64,000 nt of DNA from assembly GCA_910575795.1 (NCBI GenBank), contig CAJTGE010000029.1, positions 1 through 64,000 on the forward strand. The letters run 5' to 3'. A model generated the notes under the pieces. The model was not told where the DNA came from, did no database searches, and was given only the letters and a program-made list of their open reading frames with translations. This DNA comes from Clostridiaceae bacterium. Lineage in GTDB: Bacteria; Bacillota; Clostridia; Lachnospirales; Lachnospiraceae. Numbering within the stretch: the stretch's first letter is position 1; the number at the start of each line of letters is the position of its first letter. The position numbers and the translations under genes are program-made. Positions 8,284 to 16,006 of this stretch are shown one piece after another.

Positions 8284-8626
8284 TCACTGCCTCCTTTCCC
8301 GCCTGCCCGGTAAAGGGCGCGTAGATGTTCCCGGTCTTGTAGGGCCTCACCCCGGGCCGCAGGTACTTGGCCCGGATGATGTTCTTCACCACCTTTTCCA
8401 GCGGCAGGCCGTCTTTCTCATACATCGCCAGCAGGAACGCCGGGAGCATGATGCCCAGCATCAAAAAAAGCGCCGCCGTGTTCCCAAAGGTATTCCGGGC
8501 CAGCAGGTAGGAGGGGACTCCCACAAGGGCCGCGCCGCCAAAGCACACAAGCTGGCGTTTCGTCAGATTGAAAGCGATTTTCGTCTTGATTCTGGATAAG
8601 TCGTTAGGTACATTCACATAGGGCAT
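8252..8626 (-). CDS. PrgI-family membrane protein
   Basis: A 124-residue protein starting MPYVNVPNDLSRIKTKIAFNLTKRQ, the PrgI family signature. Two membrane segments follow (VCFGGAALVGVPSYLLA and AALFLMLGIMLPAFLLAM, about 28-70), then a cytoplasmic part. It is thought to correspond to VirB3 and to link VirB4 to the membrane. The ATG at 8626 is chosen over an upstream frame because palindrome copy 5 and the AGGAGG lie directly before it. Confidence 0.9.
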   Translation of the reverse strand: MPYVNVPNDLSRIKTKIAFNLTKRQLVCFGGAALVGVPSYLLARNTFGNTAALFLMLGIMLPAFLLAMYEKDGLPLEKVVKNIIRAKYLRPGVRPYKTGNIYAPFTGQAGKEAVNGKPKKQKKE

Positions 8627-8627
8627 T

Positions 8628-9197
8628 TCAAGCCTCCTTTCTTTGGGACAAAATGTCCCGAAGTCCCTCGGTGGGTTCCACCTCGTTCCCCCACACGTCC
8701 CAGCCGGGGGCCGTCTGGCGGGCGAACAGCTCCACCCGGGGAACGTCCCCCATAAGGGCCACGATTTTCTCCCGGGCCTCATCCGGCTTTTTGCTGTGGC
8801 CCTCGATAGGGGAGATAATGAACTGGTGGACGTTGGGGGCCTTTCGCCGGGGATGCCCACGGGTCGCCAGCAGGCACACCTCCGCATTGGCCCGCGTCCA
8901 AAAGCCCAGCCCGTAAAACCAACTGTCCGCCTTTTTGTTCTTTTTCAGCCAGACAAAGCCCACGGACTTATACTGAAAGCCCCACGCCTTGATAAGCCGC
9001 AGGGCCTCCGGGAGCTGGGGGAACGTGGCCCACAGAAAAAGAACGCTGTCCGGGGCCGCCAATTCCGCCACGGGCAACGCGCATAATTCCTCAATCCCCA
9101 TTGTGGGGTAGTGCCGCTCCGCCGCGCCTTGCAGGCCCTTTTGGGCGTACCGCCACGGCGGGTCGGCATATATCACGTTATATTTACCGATAGTCAC
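8628..9197 (-). CDS. MT-A70 family adenine methyltransferase
   Basis: A 189-residue protein with the DPPW motif (YADPPWRY, residues 10-17) and the MT-A70 fold: SVLFLWATFPQLPEAL, the basic loop SWFYGLGFWTRANAEVCLLATRG, and ISPIEGHSKKPDEARE. The family makes N6-methyladenine. No restriction partner is nearby, so it is probably an orphan enzyme protecting the element or modifying oriT and promoter DNA. Its last codons run through palindrome copy 5 (RDILSQRK). It overlaps the next methyltransferase by ATGA. Confidence 0.85.
   Translation of the reverse strand: MTIGKYNVIYADPPWRYAQKGLQGAAERHYPTMGIEELCALPVAELAAPDSVLFLWATFPQLPEALRLIKAWGFQYKSVGFVWLKKNKKADSWFYGLGFWTRANAEVCLLATRGHPRRKAPNVHQFIISPIEGHSKKPDEAREKIVALMGDVPRVELFARQTAPGWDVWGNEVEPTEGLRDILSQRKEA
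8641..8663. repeat. Boundary palindrome copy 5
   Basis: Inside the last codons of the MT-A70 gene and 15 bases upstream of the prgI start. Confidence 0.85.
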
Positions 9198-9988
9198 ACC
9201 CCCTTTCCGCCAGCGGCCACAGCCGCCCGCGCCTGCGTGATGCGCTCCGTGGCCGGGCCGTAAAAGGCCGGGGCTGTCTCAAAGCAGATAAATTCCCGGC
9301 CCGTGTTCAGCGCGGCGATGGCCGTTGTGCCGGAGCCCGCACAGATGTCCGCCACCACCTGGCCGGGGGCGGTGTAGGTCTTTATCAGATACTCGCACAG
9401 CTCCACGGGCTTCTGGGTGGGGTGGACGGTATGGGCCACGGTCTGGAATGAAAGCAGGTTCCCCGGGAACCGTCGCCCGTCCTCCGAGCCGCTGCCGGAG
9501 CGGACAAACTTCCCATAGTTGGGGCTCTGGTCGCGCTGGGATGCGATTTTCTTATAGGGCTTGCCCTGCTCAAACTGCGGATTGTAGAGGGGGAGCTTTT
9601 GGTAAAACACTAAAATATTCTCCGTCTTTTTCAGCGGGGCGCGGCGGGCGTTGAGAAATCCCGTACAGCGGCTCTTATACCACACCCATTCATAGCGGAG
9701 CATGGAGAGGTTGGACGCGCCGAGGATTTTGTCATAGGGGCACTGTGCGAAGAACAGCACCGCCCCGGAGGGCTTGACCGCCCAGCGCACCGCCTCCCAC
9801 AGCTCCGGGAGCGGCAAAGGCACATCCCAATAGTTGCGGGTCGTGCCGTAGGGCGGGTCGGTCAAAAGCATATCTACCGAGTGCTCCGGGAGGGAGCGCA
9901 GGCCCGCGATGCCGTCCATAAGGTAGAGCCCGGAGGGTTCCGGGGTAAGGTTTGGGACATTTTGTCCCAAAGCCGGGCTATCTGGCAT
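9194..9988 (-). CDS. DNA methyltransferase (DPPY, N4/N6 class)
   Basis: A 264-residue enzyme with DPPY (LLTDPPYGTTRNYWD, near residue 40) before the AdoMet motif (DICAGSGTTAIAAL, near 215), the order of beta-class amino-methyltransferases. The HPTQKPVEL motif near residue 190 is typical. Start is ATG 9988, overlapping the stop of the SpoVG-like gene. Residues 7-13 (LGQNVPN) come from palindrome copy 6, so the palindrome lies in an N-terminal extension ahead of the fold. No restriction gene is present, so an orphan protective role is inferred. Confidence 0.85.
   Translation of the reverse strand: MPDSPALGQNVPNLTPEPSGLYLMDGIAGLRSLPEHSVDMLLTDPPYGTTRNYWDVPLPLPELWEAVRWAVKPSGAVLFFAQCPYDKILGASNLSMLRYEWVWYKSRCTGFLNARRAPLKKTENILVFYQKLPLYNPQFEQGKPYKKIASQRDQSPNYGKFVRSGSGSEDGRRFPGNLLSFQTVAHTVHPTQKPVELCEYLIKTYTAPGQVVADICAGSGTTAIAALNTGREFICFETAPAFYGPATERITQARAAVAAGGKGV
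9950..9972. repeat. Boundary palindrome copy 6
   Basis: Inside the first codons of the DPPY methyltransferase gene. Confidence 0.85.
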
Positions 9989-10766
9989 CCCGTCCCTCCT
10001 TTCCCTTTGCCGGGGCGGGGCGGACGGCATTTTTCTGCGCGGCCTCCTTTCCCGCCTTATCCATCTGCTCCCGGATGGGCGCGGGGCGTACCGCCTCGGC
10101 CCGGGCGATAAGTTTCTCAACCGCCGAATGGTAAGCCTCCACCCCCGCCGCGTTCAGCCGCTCCTGGGTGGCCCGGTCATTGATACGCACCGTGGCCCGG
10201 TAGCCTGTCCTGCTGGTGGGGTCGGGTTTTGAGGGCGCACCCAAAAAGATGCCGTTCTGCCCGTTCACCACCTTGAAGTCATCCACCACCACGCCGCCGA
10301 AGTTGACGCTGGCAAAGCCTATCAGCTTGCCCTGGGGCTCAATGGGCCGCACCGACACCTCGATGGGGATAGTGGCGGCGGCAAGGTTCTGCTCCACCCG
10401 GAGAGCCACGGCCTCGTCCACGCTGATGCCCTGGTGTTTTGCCAGCTCCGCGATAGGGGCCTCGAAAATCAGACGGCGCATTTCCTCCTGGGCCGCCGCC
10501 AGCTCCTCGGCGGTCTGCACCGCCGTCTGTGTGTTCGCCATAGATAAATCCTCCTTTCCGGGACGGGGGATGACCGCCCCGCCCATATAGTCATAGCCTG
10601 CCGCGTTTATCGCGGACAGGGTTTCCGCTGATACCGCCCCTTGCAGTTGCAGGTCGGTTTCAGCCATGAACGCCAGCATATCCCGCTGGTCAAATTCCTC
10701 CGGGAGCTTGCCGCCCCACGCCCGGCGCATCTCACCCTCCGGGCCCAGCTTGTAACGCCTCGGCAT
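9978..10766 (-). CDS. SpoVG-like protein with N-terminal extension (possible two-in-one gene)
   Basis: A 262-residue frame. Residues 1-75 (MPRRYKLGPEGEMRRAW...) form a short domain I do not recognise. Residues about 120-205 (IPIEVSVRPIEPQGKLIGFASVNFGG, then VVDDFKVVNGQNGIFLGAPSK) match SpoVG, a small nucleic-acid-binding regulator. An internal ATG at 10541 (MANTQTAV) has a perfect AGGAGG seven bases before it, so a separate SpoVG-only protein of 187 residues may also be made. This suggests two genes fused in frame by loss of a stop. The C-terminus is basic. It lies between trbL and the methyltransferases. Confidence 0.75.
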   Translation of the reverse strand: MPRRYKLGPEGEMRRAWGGKLPEEFDQRDMLAFMAETDLQLQGAVSAETLSAINAAGYDYMGGAVIPRPGKEDLSMANTQTAVQTAEELAAAQEEMRRLIFEAPIAELAKHQGISVDEAVALRVEQNLAAATIPIEVSVRPIEPQGKLIGFASVNFGGVVVDDFKVVNGQNGIFLGAPSKPDPTSRTGYRATVRINDRATQERLNAAGVEAYHSAVEKLIARAEAVRPAPIREQMDKAGKEAAQKNAVRPAPAKGKEGRDAR

Positions 10767-10786
10767 ATCCGGCCTCCTTTCCCGGA

Positions 10787-10809
10787 CTTTGGGACAAGTT
10801 GTCCCGAAG
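10787..10809. repeat. Boundary palindrome copy 7 (variant centre)
   Basis: Core GGGACAAGTTGTCCC; the centre differs from the other copies while the arms are kept. It is between the trbL stop and the SpoVG-like start. Confidence 0.85.
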
Positions 10810-10819
10810 TGCCGCTCAA

Positions 10820-11686
10820 TCAGTGGGCTCCGAAGATGCTGCGGGCGATTGTCCCGGTCTTGAACAGCATGAAACAAAGGAGCACCGTATAGCCCACGGT
10901 TCCCCATATCGCGCCGATGGGGTCGCCCCCAGCGGCGATGTTCTGCACCAGCACCGCATAGATGCCGACGCAGACTAAAATCAGCATCCCTTGAAAGCCC
11001 ACGGCGAAAAGGGATTTTAAGTAGTTCTGCCCCATGCCGCCCACCTCCCGGTTGGAGAGGGTCGCCACGGGGATGGGCGCAAGGCTGGTCAGCAGATATA
11101 TTTCAATCATTCTTCCGTACACCAGCACGAAGATGATGATGCCCAGCGCCTGCATGGTGAGCCCGATGACCGAGGACTGGAGCCACAGCCCAAGGAGCGG
11201 GCCCAAGTCCATCCCCTCCAGCGTGGTCTGGAGGTTGTTCAGCATATCCGGCGAAACCGCCGTGGAGCCTTGTATCAGCCCGGCAGAGCGGGAAATCACG
11301 CTCTGCGACACGTCAAAGACGGCCATCACGATATTGAACGTGTTGGAAAGTATCAGCACCGCACACGCGGTCTTGAACATCCATTTGTAGAGGTTCGCCA
11401 CGTCTACTTCGTGCATATTGTTTTTTTCAAGGAACATCTGTATCAGCTCATAGGTGGCAACAAAGGTCAGCACCAGCCCGGCGATGGGTAAAATCACCGT
11501 CTCGGAAAGCTGGCGGATGAGGGAGAAAACCCCGGCGTTCCATGCCGCCGGGGTCGTCCCTACCTGCACCGCAATCTCTCCGACCTGGGCATTGACGGTA
11601 TCAAAGAGCCCCTCAAGGTTCCCCATGATGCCGCCAATCAAAAGCTCCTTGAGCCAGTCTGTGAGCCAGTCGGTGAGAAAGTCCAT
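10820..11686 (-). CDS. TrbL/VirB6-like polytopic channel protein
   Basis: A 288-residue membrane protein with about six hydrophobic segments (LPIAGLVLTFVATYELI, ACAVLILSNTFNIVMAV, SVIGLTMQALGIIIFVLVYG, GMLILVCVGIYAVLVQNI, GTVGYTVLLCFMLFKTG). The N-terminus has an amphipathic LTDWLTDWLKELL. It matches the TrbL-like protein that follows maff2 in Tn1549-type elements and corresponds to VirB6 of the inner membrane channel. Start is ATG 11686 with only a weak GGCGG before it, so coupling to maff2 (stop at 11699) is likely. That coupling is now broken by element B. Confidence 0.85.
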   Translation of the reverse strand: MDFLTDWLTDWLKELLIGGIMGNLEGLFDTVNAQVGEIAVQVGTTPAAWNAGVFSLIRQLSETVILPIAGLVLTFVATYELIQMFLEKNNMHEVDVANLYKWMFKTACAVLILSNTFNIVMAVFDVSQSVISRSAGLIQGSTAVSPDMLNNLQTTLEGMDLGPLLGLWLQSSVIGLTMQALGIIIFVLVYGRMIEIYLLTSLAPIPVATLSNREVGGMGQNYLKSLFAVGFQGMLILVCVGIYAVLVQNIAAGGDPIGAIWGTVGYTVLLCFMLFKTGTIARSIFGAH

Positions 11687-11698
11687 AAGCCGCCGCCC

Positions 11699-11791
11699 TT
11701 AAAACAGGCCCGACAGCAGCGGGATGAGGGTCGTGCCGATGACGATGATGCCGCCCCCGGCCATGAGCTGTTTCATGCCCTGGCTTTTTGC
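11699..11791 (-). pseudogene. maff2, 3' part (interrupted)
   Basis: Reads AKSQGMKQLMAGGGIIVIGT and TLIPLLSGLF before TAA, the C-terminal half of Maff2-family membrane proteins. The N-terminal half is at 22954-23081. Element B lies between them; removal of 11792-22953 and one GC restores an uninterrupted frame of 73 codons. Confidence 0.9.
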
Positions 11792-11809
11792 TCATGTGAG
11801 ATAAAGAAG
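11792..11809. repeat. Left terminal inverted repeat of element B
   Basis: TCATGTGAGATAAAGAAG; 15 of 18 bases match the right end at 22936-22953 in inverted orientation. Adjacent GC is at 11790-11791. Confidence 0.85.
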
Positions 11810-11842
11810 TAAAAGAAGTGTAAAAAATTTTGCCGTTCCCTG

Positions 11843-11861
11843 TCCGGCTGACTGCCGGACG
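11843..11861 (-). terminator. Hairpin after the recombinase gene
   Basis: GTCCGGCtgactGCCGGAC is followed on the minus strand by an AT-rich stretch, 10 bases past the recombinase stop. Confidence 0.5.
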
Positions 11862-11870
11862 GGTCGGGCT

Positions 11871-13493
11871 TTAGTCGGGCAATTCTACCTTGCCGACAAA
11901 AGAGTAATAGATTTCGATTTCCTGTCTGCGGAGCTTCCCCCGGCGTTTCCCGTCAAGGGCTTCCGATTCGTGGATTACGATTTTCTCCACAAACTCCCGC
12001 AACAGGGTGGGGGTGAGTTCCTCAAAGCTGGTGTACTTGCGTACCACTTTCATAAATTTTTCAGCGTTCGCCGTGGCTTCCAGCGTTTTAGAAAGTTCGC
12101 TCTGCAAGGCGGCGGCTTTCTCTTTCAGTTCCTTTTGCTCGGCTTCGTAGTCTGCCGAAAGCTCCGTGAAACGCTCGTCCGATATGCGCCCCGCCACGCT
12201 GTCCTCATACAGCCGCTTGAAGATGGCGGAGAGTTCCGCAATCCGTTTTTCTGCCGCTTCCAGTTCTTTCTTCTTGGCGGCGTTGCGGCGTTTGCTCCCG
12301 TCCTCGGTCTGCTCGGTCAACAGCTTCATAAACCGGGCTTCGTGCTTGGCGGCGTAGCTGGTGACTTTCCGTAGGTTCTCGGTCACTCCCTCGGTCAACA
12401 GGTCGGTGCGGATAAAATGCGCCGTACAGTCTGCCGTGCGCTTCTTGTAGCTGCCGCAGATATAGCAGTCCTGCCGCCGTTTTTCGGTCTGATACCTCTG
12501 CTGGTACATGACGCTGCCGCAGTCGGCACAAAAGAGCAAGCCGGAGAACAAACCCACTTCATCATAGCGGTTGGGGCGTTTGCGCTGCTTGCGCAGCTCC
12601 TGCACACGCTCCCATGTTTCCCGGTCAATGATTGCTTCGTGGTGGTTCTCAAATACCGCCTGTTTCTCCACGGGGTTCTCTACGCTGTGCTTTACCTTGT
12701 AGGACGGCTTCTCGGTCTTGAAGTTCACAAGGCAGCCTGTGTATTCCCGGTTTTCAAGGATATGCGCCACGGTGTTTGTCGCCCACTTGCACTCATAGCC
12801 GGGGTGGTAGCGGCGGGTTCTCCCTGTCCGGCGGTATTCCAACGTTCCCGGCGTGGGGATTTCCTGCTCTGTGAGCATACGGGCTATCTTGGTCGGACCG
12901 TTCCCGGCAAGGCATAGGCTGTAAATCTGCTTCACCACGGGGGCGGCTTCCTCGTCAATGATGAAATTTTCGTCCTCGTCCATGAGGTAGCCGTACACGG
13001 GCTTGCTTGTAACAGGCTTCCCACTCATGCCTTTTGAGCGTTTTACCGCCCGGATTTTCTTGCTCGTATCTCTCACCAGCCATTCGTTAAAAATGTTACG
13101 CAAGGGCGCAAAATCGTTGTCGCCCTGTGCGCTGTCTACGCCGTCATTGATAGCAATGAAGCGGACGCCGTTCTGTGGGAAAATCATTTCGGTGTACATT
13201 CCCACTTGAAGATAGTTTCGCCCTAACCTTGACATATCCTTTACGATAACCGTTCCCACAAGCCCCGCTTCAATGTCGGCAAGCATGGACTGGAAGCCGG
13301 GTCTTTGGAAATTTGCCCCGGAGAATCCGTCGTCCGTGTACCATTTGAGGTTGGAAAAGCCGTTCTGTTTTGCGTAGGCTTCAAGGATTCGCTTCTGGTT
13401 GCTTATGGAGTTGGATTCGCCTTGGAGCGTGTCCTCGTGCGACAATCTCGGATATAGGGCGGTAATCAGTTTTTGGGTGGTCTGTCTTGTCAT
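11871..13493 (-). CDS. Large serine recombinase (TnpX/TndX type)
   Basis: A 540-residue site-specific recombinase that excises and inserts element B. The resolvase domain is N-terminal: catalytic serine in ALYPRLSHED (about residue 18), then VIVKDMSRLGRNYLQVGMY. A recombinase domain and zinc ribbon follow (CADCGSVMYQQR near 315, CYICGSYKKRTADC near 340), then a coiled coil (KKKELEAAEKRIAEL) at about 385-460. The start ATG 13493 has GGAGG five bases before it; an ATG four codons upstream is less likely. The gene lies beside the left end, as usual for this class. Confidence 0.93.
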   Translation of the reverse strand: MTRQTTQKLITALYPRLSHEDTLQGESNSISNQKRILEAYAKQNGFSNLKWYTDDGFSGANFQRPGFQSMLADIEAGLVGTVIVKDMSRLGRNYLQVGMYTEMIFPQNGVRFIAINDGVDSAQGDNDFAPLRNIFNEWLVRDTSKKIRAVKRSKGMSGKPVTSKPVYGYLMDEDENFIIDEEAAPVVKQIYSLCLAGNGPTKIARMLTEQEIPTPGTLEYRRTGRTRRYHPGYECKWATNTVAHILENREYTGCLVNFKTEKPSYKVKHSVENPVEKQAVFENHHEAIIDRETWERVQELRKQRKRPNRYDEVGLFSGLLFCADCGSVMYQQRYQTEKRRQDCYICGSYKKRTADCTAHFIRTDLLTEGVTENLRKVTSYAAKHEARFMKLLTEQTEDGSKRRNAAKKKELEAAEKRIAELSAIFKRLYEDSVAGRISDERFTELSADYEAEQKELKEKAAALQSELSKTLEATANAEKFMKVVRKYTSFEELTPTLLREFVEKIVIHESEALDGKRRGKLRRQEIEIYYSFVGKVELPD

Positions 13494-13627
13494 GGTTTCC
13501 TCCATTTCCGACAGCCAGCCCCACTATTCCGTAGGTCTATTATACCATAGGGCGGGGCTGGCTGTACAGTCCTTTTTGTTACTTTATGGCACATAATGTC
13601 GGATAAATTTCAGCAAGGAATGTCACT

Positions 13628-13825
13628 TCACATGGCATGGGCGGCAGTTCCCCCGGCTGCGCTTTCCGCTTCCAGCACTTTCATCATCTTGTCGGCGGCG
13701 GTGGCGGTGGTGTCCTGTTTGAAATAGCCGGAAACCACAAGGACGGTATTCCCCCGGCGTACCTCGGTCACGCAATCCGGGCGGCGGGCGGTAGTGGCGG
13801 CGTTTCTGTTGGGGGTGTCGGTCAT
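13628..13825 (-). CDS. TnpW-family small transposon protein
   Basis: A 65-residue protein with the family core RRGNTVLVVSGYFKQDTTATAADKMMKVLEAE. Homologues accompany serine-recombinase transposons of the Tn4451 group; no biochemical role is established. Its stop lies 100 bases before the recombinase start, and its start overlaps the stop of the DnaC-like gene by ATGA. Confidence 0.8.
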   Translation of the reverse strand: MTDTPNRNAATTARRPDCVTEVRRGNTVLVVSGYFKQDTTATAADKMMKVLEAESAAGGTAAHAM

Positions 13826-14673
13826 AGGCTCTCCTTTCTGTTCAGCAGCATTTTAAGGCGTTCCATTTTCGCCTGTGCTTTGGCTTTTCTGAAATTCTCC
13901 CCGGTAATGCGGACGGGGGTACACATTTCCGTAAGACGGTCATATATCCGGGCGTGGGCGGTGTCCTCCGGGTTCTGCAATTCTTCCAGCGTCAAATTCG
14001 TTGTGACAATCAGCGGCTTTTGGCTGCGGTATCGGCTGTCAATCACGTTATAGACTTGCTCTAAACCGTATTCCGTGCCACGCTCCATGCCGAAATCGTC
14101 AAGGATAAGCAGGTGGAAGCTGCAAAGGCGGGCTATGTATTCGTTCCTGTCCTTGAAATTGGCGGCAAGGTCATTGAGGATAAGGGCAAAATTTGTCATG
14201 CAGACAGGCACTTCCAGTTTCATAAGGGCATTGGCGATACACCCGGCAAAAAAGCTCTTGCCCGTGCCGACATTCCCCCATAACAGCAGCCCATGGTTCT
14301 CCGCTTTCATATGCCCCCATTGCTCCACATATTCACGGGCAAATTCCATTTGCGGGCATTTCCCGTTGTCATTGTCAAAATTCCATTCCCGCATAGCCGG
14401 GTCGGTGAAGCCTTTCCGTTTCAGCCGTTCAACCGTGTCAAAATGTCTGCGTATATCCTCGGCGGCTTGCTGTTCGTCAAGGATTTTCCGCTTGCAGTCA
14501 CACGCCCGTGGGTGTCGGTCACGTCCGAAAAGGGTCTTGCCCTCCGGAAAGTAGGCTTCTTTGGGCTGGCAGCATTTCCCGCAGTATAAAAGCCCGTCCT
14601 CGCCTATGTAGTCCTCCGGCTCTGTTTCCTGTGCCGTGGCAAGCCGGAAAATAGCGTTATCATAATCACTCAT
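13822..14673 (-). CDS. DnaC/IstB-like AAA+ ATPase (helicase loader type)
   Basis: A 283-residue protein. A cysteine cluster opens it (C31, C34, C35, C58, C60), then the AAA+ core: Walker A GNVGTGKS at 133-140, Walker B LLILDDFG near 190, and TTNLTLEEL as sensor 1. The family loads replicative helicase. It follows a phage-type replisome organizer (14737), so the pair probably starts replication of the excised circle. Helicase loader plus initiator without a classical Rep is common in this transposon group. Confidence 0.85.
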   Translation of the reverse strand: MSDYDNAIFRLATAQETEPEDYIGEDGLLYCGKCCQPKEAYFPEGKTLFGRDRHPRACDCKRKILDEQQAAEDIRRHFDTVERLKRKGFTDPAMREWNFDNDNGKCPQMEFAREYVEQWGHMKAENHGLLLWGNVGTGKSFFAGCIANALMKLEVPVCMTNFALILNDLAANFKDRNEYIARLCSFHLLILDDFGMERGTEYGLEQVYNVIDSRYRSQKPLIVTTNLTLEELQNPEDTAHARIYDRLTEMCTPVRITGENFRKAKAQAKMERLKMLLNRKESL

Positions 14674-14736
14674 AAAATCGTTCCTCCTTGTTCATGGTCT
14701 TTTACGCCCTGTTTACGGGGCGTTGTGTCTATGCGG

Positions 14737-15501
14737 TCAAAGGCTCTCGCCCTCTTTGTAGGAATAATCGGGGATTCCCTTTTTCGGCTTCCCCTTTGCC
14801 CTGTCATCAGCCGCCCAACGCCGGATAGTGGCGGCATGGTTCTTGTATTTCTTCCCGCTGGAAGCGATATAGCCGGATAGGCGGTCTATGTAATACTCCC
14901 ATTTGCCGGGAAGTTCCTGTTGCAGCTCCGCAAGCTCTTTTTCTGACAGGAATACATTTTCATATCTGCCAAAAGGGGCGGGGGCTGTCTGTCCTGTTTT
15001 TATCTCTCCCTCTCTCTTTATCTCTAACTCTATATCTATCTCTTTCTCTATCTCTATCTCTGGTGGACAAATGTCCGCCCCATATGGTGGACGTTTGTCC
15101 GCCACGGCTTCCGGCAAGGCTTTCTGTTCCTGCAAAGCCCGCCTTGCCCGGCGTTTGCGCTCCCCCTCGGTAGAGGACTGACCGATTAAAAGCTCAATGT
15201 TGCTCATGTATAAAGCCCCGTTCTGCAACGGTTCTACAAGCCCCAGTTTCATAAAAATCTGCAAAGCCCTCTCCACTGTGCCGACTTGCTGGCGGGTGAT
15301 TGTGGCTATCATCTGTGCGGTGTAGGGGATATTTTCGGCAAGCTGGAGCTTTCCCCCGTTTTTCAGTGATTTTAGGTACAGCTTCAAGAGAATGTTTGAG
15401 TAGAGCATACCGTCCTGCATACTTTCCAGCAGCACGATAGCGTCCTCGTCAAAATAGCTCTCTTTCAGCTTTAGGTAATAATATTTGCGGTTGTCTGCCA
15501 T
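14737..15501 (-). CDS. Phage-type replisome organizer (N-terminal domain) protein
   Basis: A 254-residue protein. The N-terminus (RKYYYLKLKESYFDEDAI) and the winged-helix region up to residue 110 match replisome organizers, which bind origin DNA and recruit the helicase loader. The middle is a simple stretch rich in Glu, Ile and Lys (residues about 147-170) from TCTCTA-type DNA repeats at 15001-15060. Just before it is a duplicated 8-codon unit holding GGAC...GTCC palindromes. The C-terminus (YIDRLSGYIASSGKKYKNHAATIRRWAADD) is the DnaD/DnaC-contact type. Such proteins often bind iterons in their own gene. Confidence 0.82.
   Translation of the reverse strand: MADNRKYYYLKLKESYFDEDAIVLLESMQDGMLYSNILLKLYLKSLKNGGKLQLAENIPYTAQMIATITRQQVGTVERALQIFMKLGLVEPLQNGALYMSNIELLIGQSSTEGERKRRARRALQEQKALPEAVADKRPPYGADICPPEIEIEKEIDIELEIKREGEIKTGQTAPAPFGRYENVFLSEKELAELQQELPGKWEYYIDRLSGYIASSGKKYKNHAATIRRWAADDRAKGKPKKGIPDYSYKEGESL
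15062..15103. repeat. Two iteron-like palindromes inside the replisome organizer gene
   Basis: GGTGGACAAATGTCCGCC (15062-15079) and GGTGGACGTTTGTCCGCC (15086-15103) are direct repeats with a 24-base period. Each contains a GGAC-N4-GTCC near-palindrome. An AT/CT-rich hexamer tract adjoins. Confidence 0.65.
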
Positions 15502-15600
15502 TCGTTCCTCCTTTGGTCTGTTCTGTGGCTTCTGTTACGCAATTAAAGCGGCTTTTGTGGGGGTAAAGGATAAATGTACCGCCTACCCGTTGAGGGCGGT

Positions 15601-15622
15601 CAAAAAAGCCTTGATTTACGGG
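15601..15622 (+). repeat. 22-bp sequence shared with the right end of the island
   Basis: The 22 bases, containing AAAAGCCTTGATTTACGGG, recur without mismatch in the opposite orientation at 31635-31656. The copy overlaps the stop codon of the Cys-rich VLP gene. Confidence 0.8.
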
Positions 15623-16002
15623 GGTTTGGAATATCCTAAAGCGTGACATTTATCCCTCTGTTTCCGCTTGCGCTGTGTGGCTCTGATTCTTTTCATGCGT
15701 CCGGCGCAATCCGGGCAGTATTTCCCCCGGTTGGACTTAGGGAGAAAATACCCGCCGCACTCGGTACAGCGTTTCCTGTCTGCCCGGTGGAGCAGGGCGG
15801 CTTCCAGTTTCCCGTCCAGCGGCAGCACGGCGGCAATGAACCAGCGGCACAAGAGGGAATAGCTGATACTCTGTACACATACGCAAGGCTCGCCGTTATC
15901 CAGCAAGATACAGTTGCCGTTATCGTAGTTGCAGCACTCATGCACAAGCCGACACGCCGCCCGGTACTGGCGGTAGTCCATGTATGGTGTTTTTGCGCCC
16001 AT
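15616..16002 (-). CDS. Cysteine-rich VLP-domain protein (element B)
   Basis: A 128-residue protein with CCNYDNGNCILLDNGEPCVC near residues 22-41, then FIAAVLPLDGKLEAAL, a CTECGGYFLPKSNRGKYCPDC zinc-ribbon-like pair near 77-98, and a basic tail. It is a distant relative of the backbone A protein at 2783-3136. It sits between the replisome organizer and the TTRAP-like gene. Function unknown; the tail suggests nucleic-acid contact. Confidence 0.8.
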   Translation of the reverse strand: MGAKTPYMDYRQYRAACRLVHECCNYDNGNCILLDNGEPCVCVQSISYSLLCRWFIAAVLPLDGKLEAALLHRADRKRCTECGGYFLPKSNRGKYCPDCAGRMKRIRATQRKRKQRDKCHALGYSKPP

Positions 16003-16006
16003 GCCT

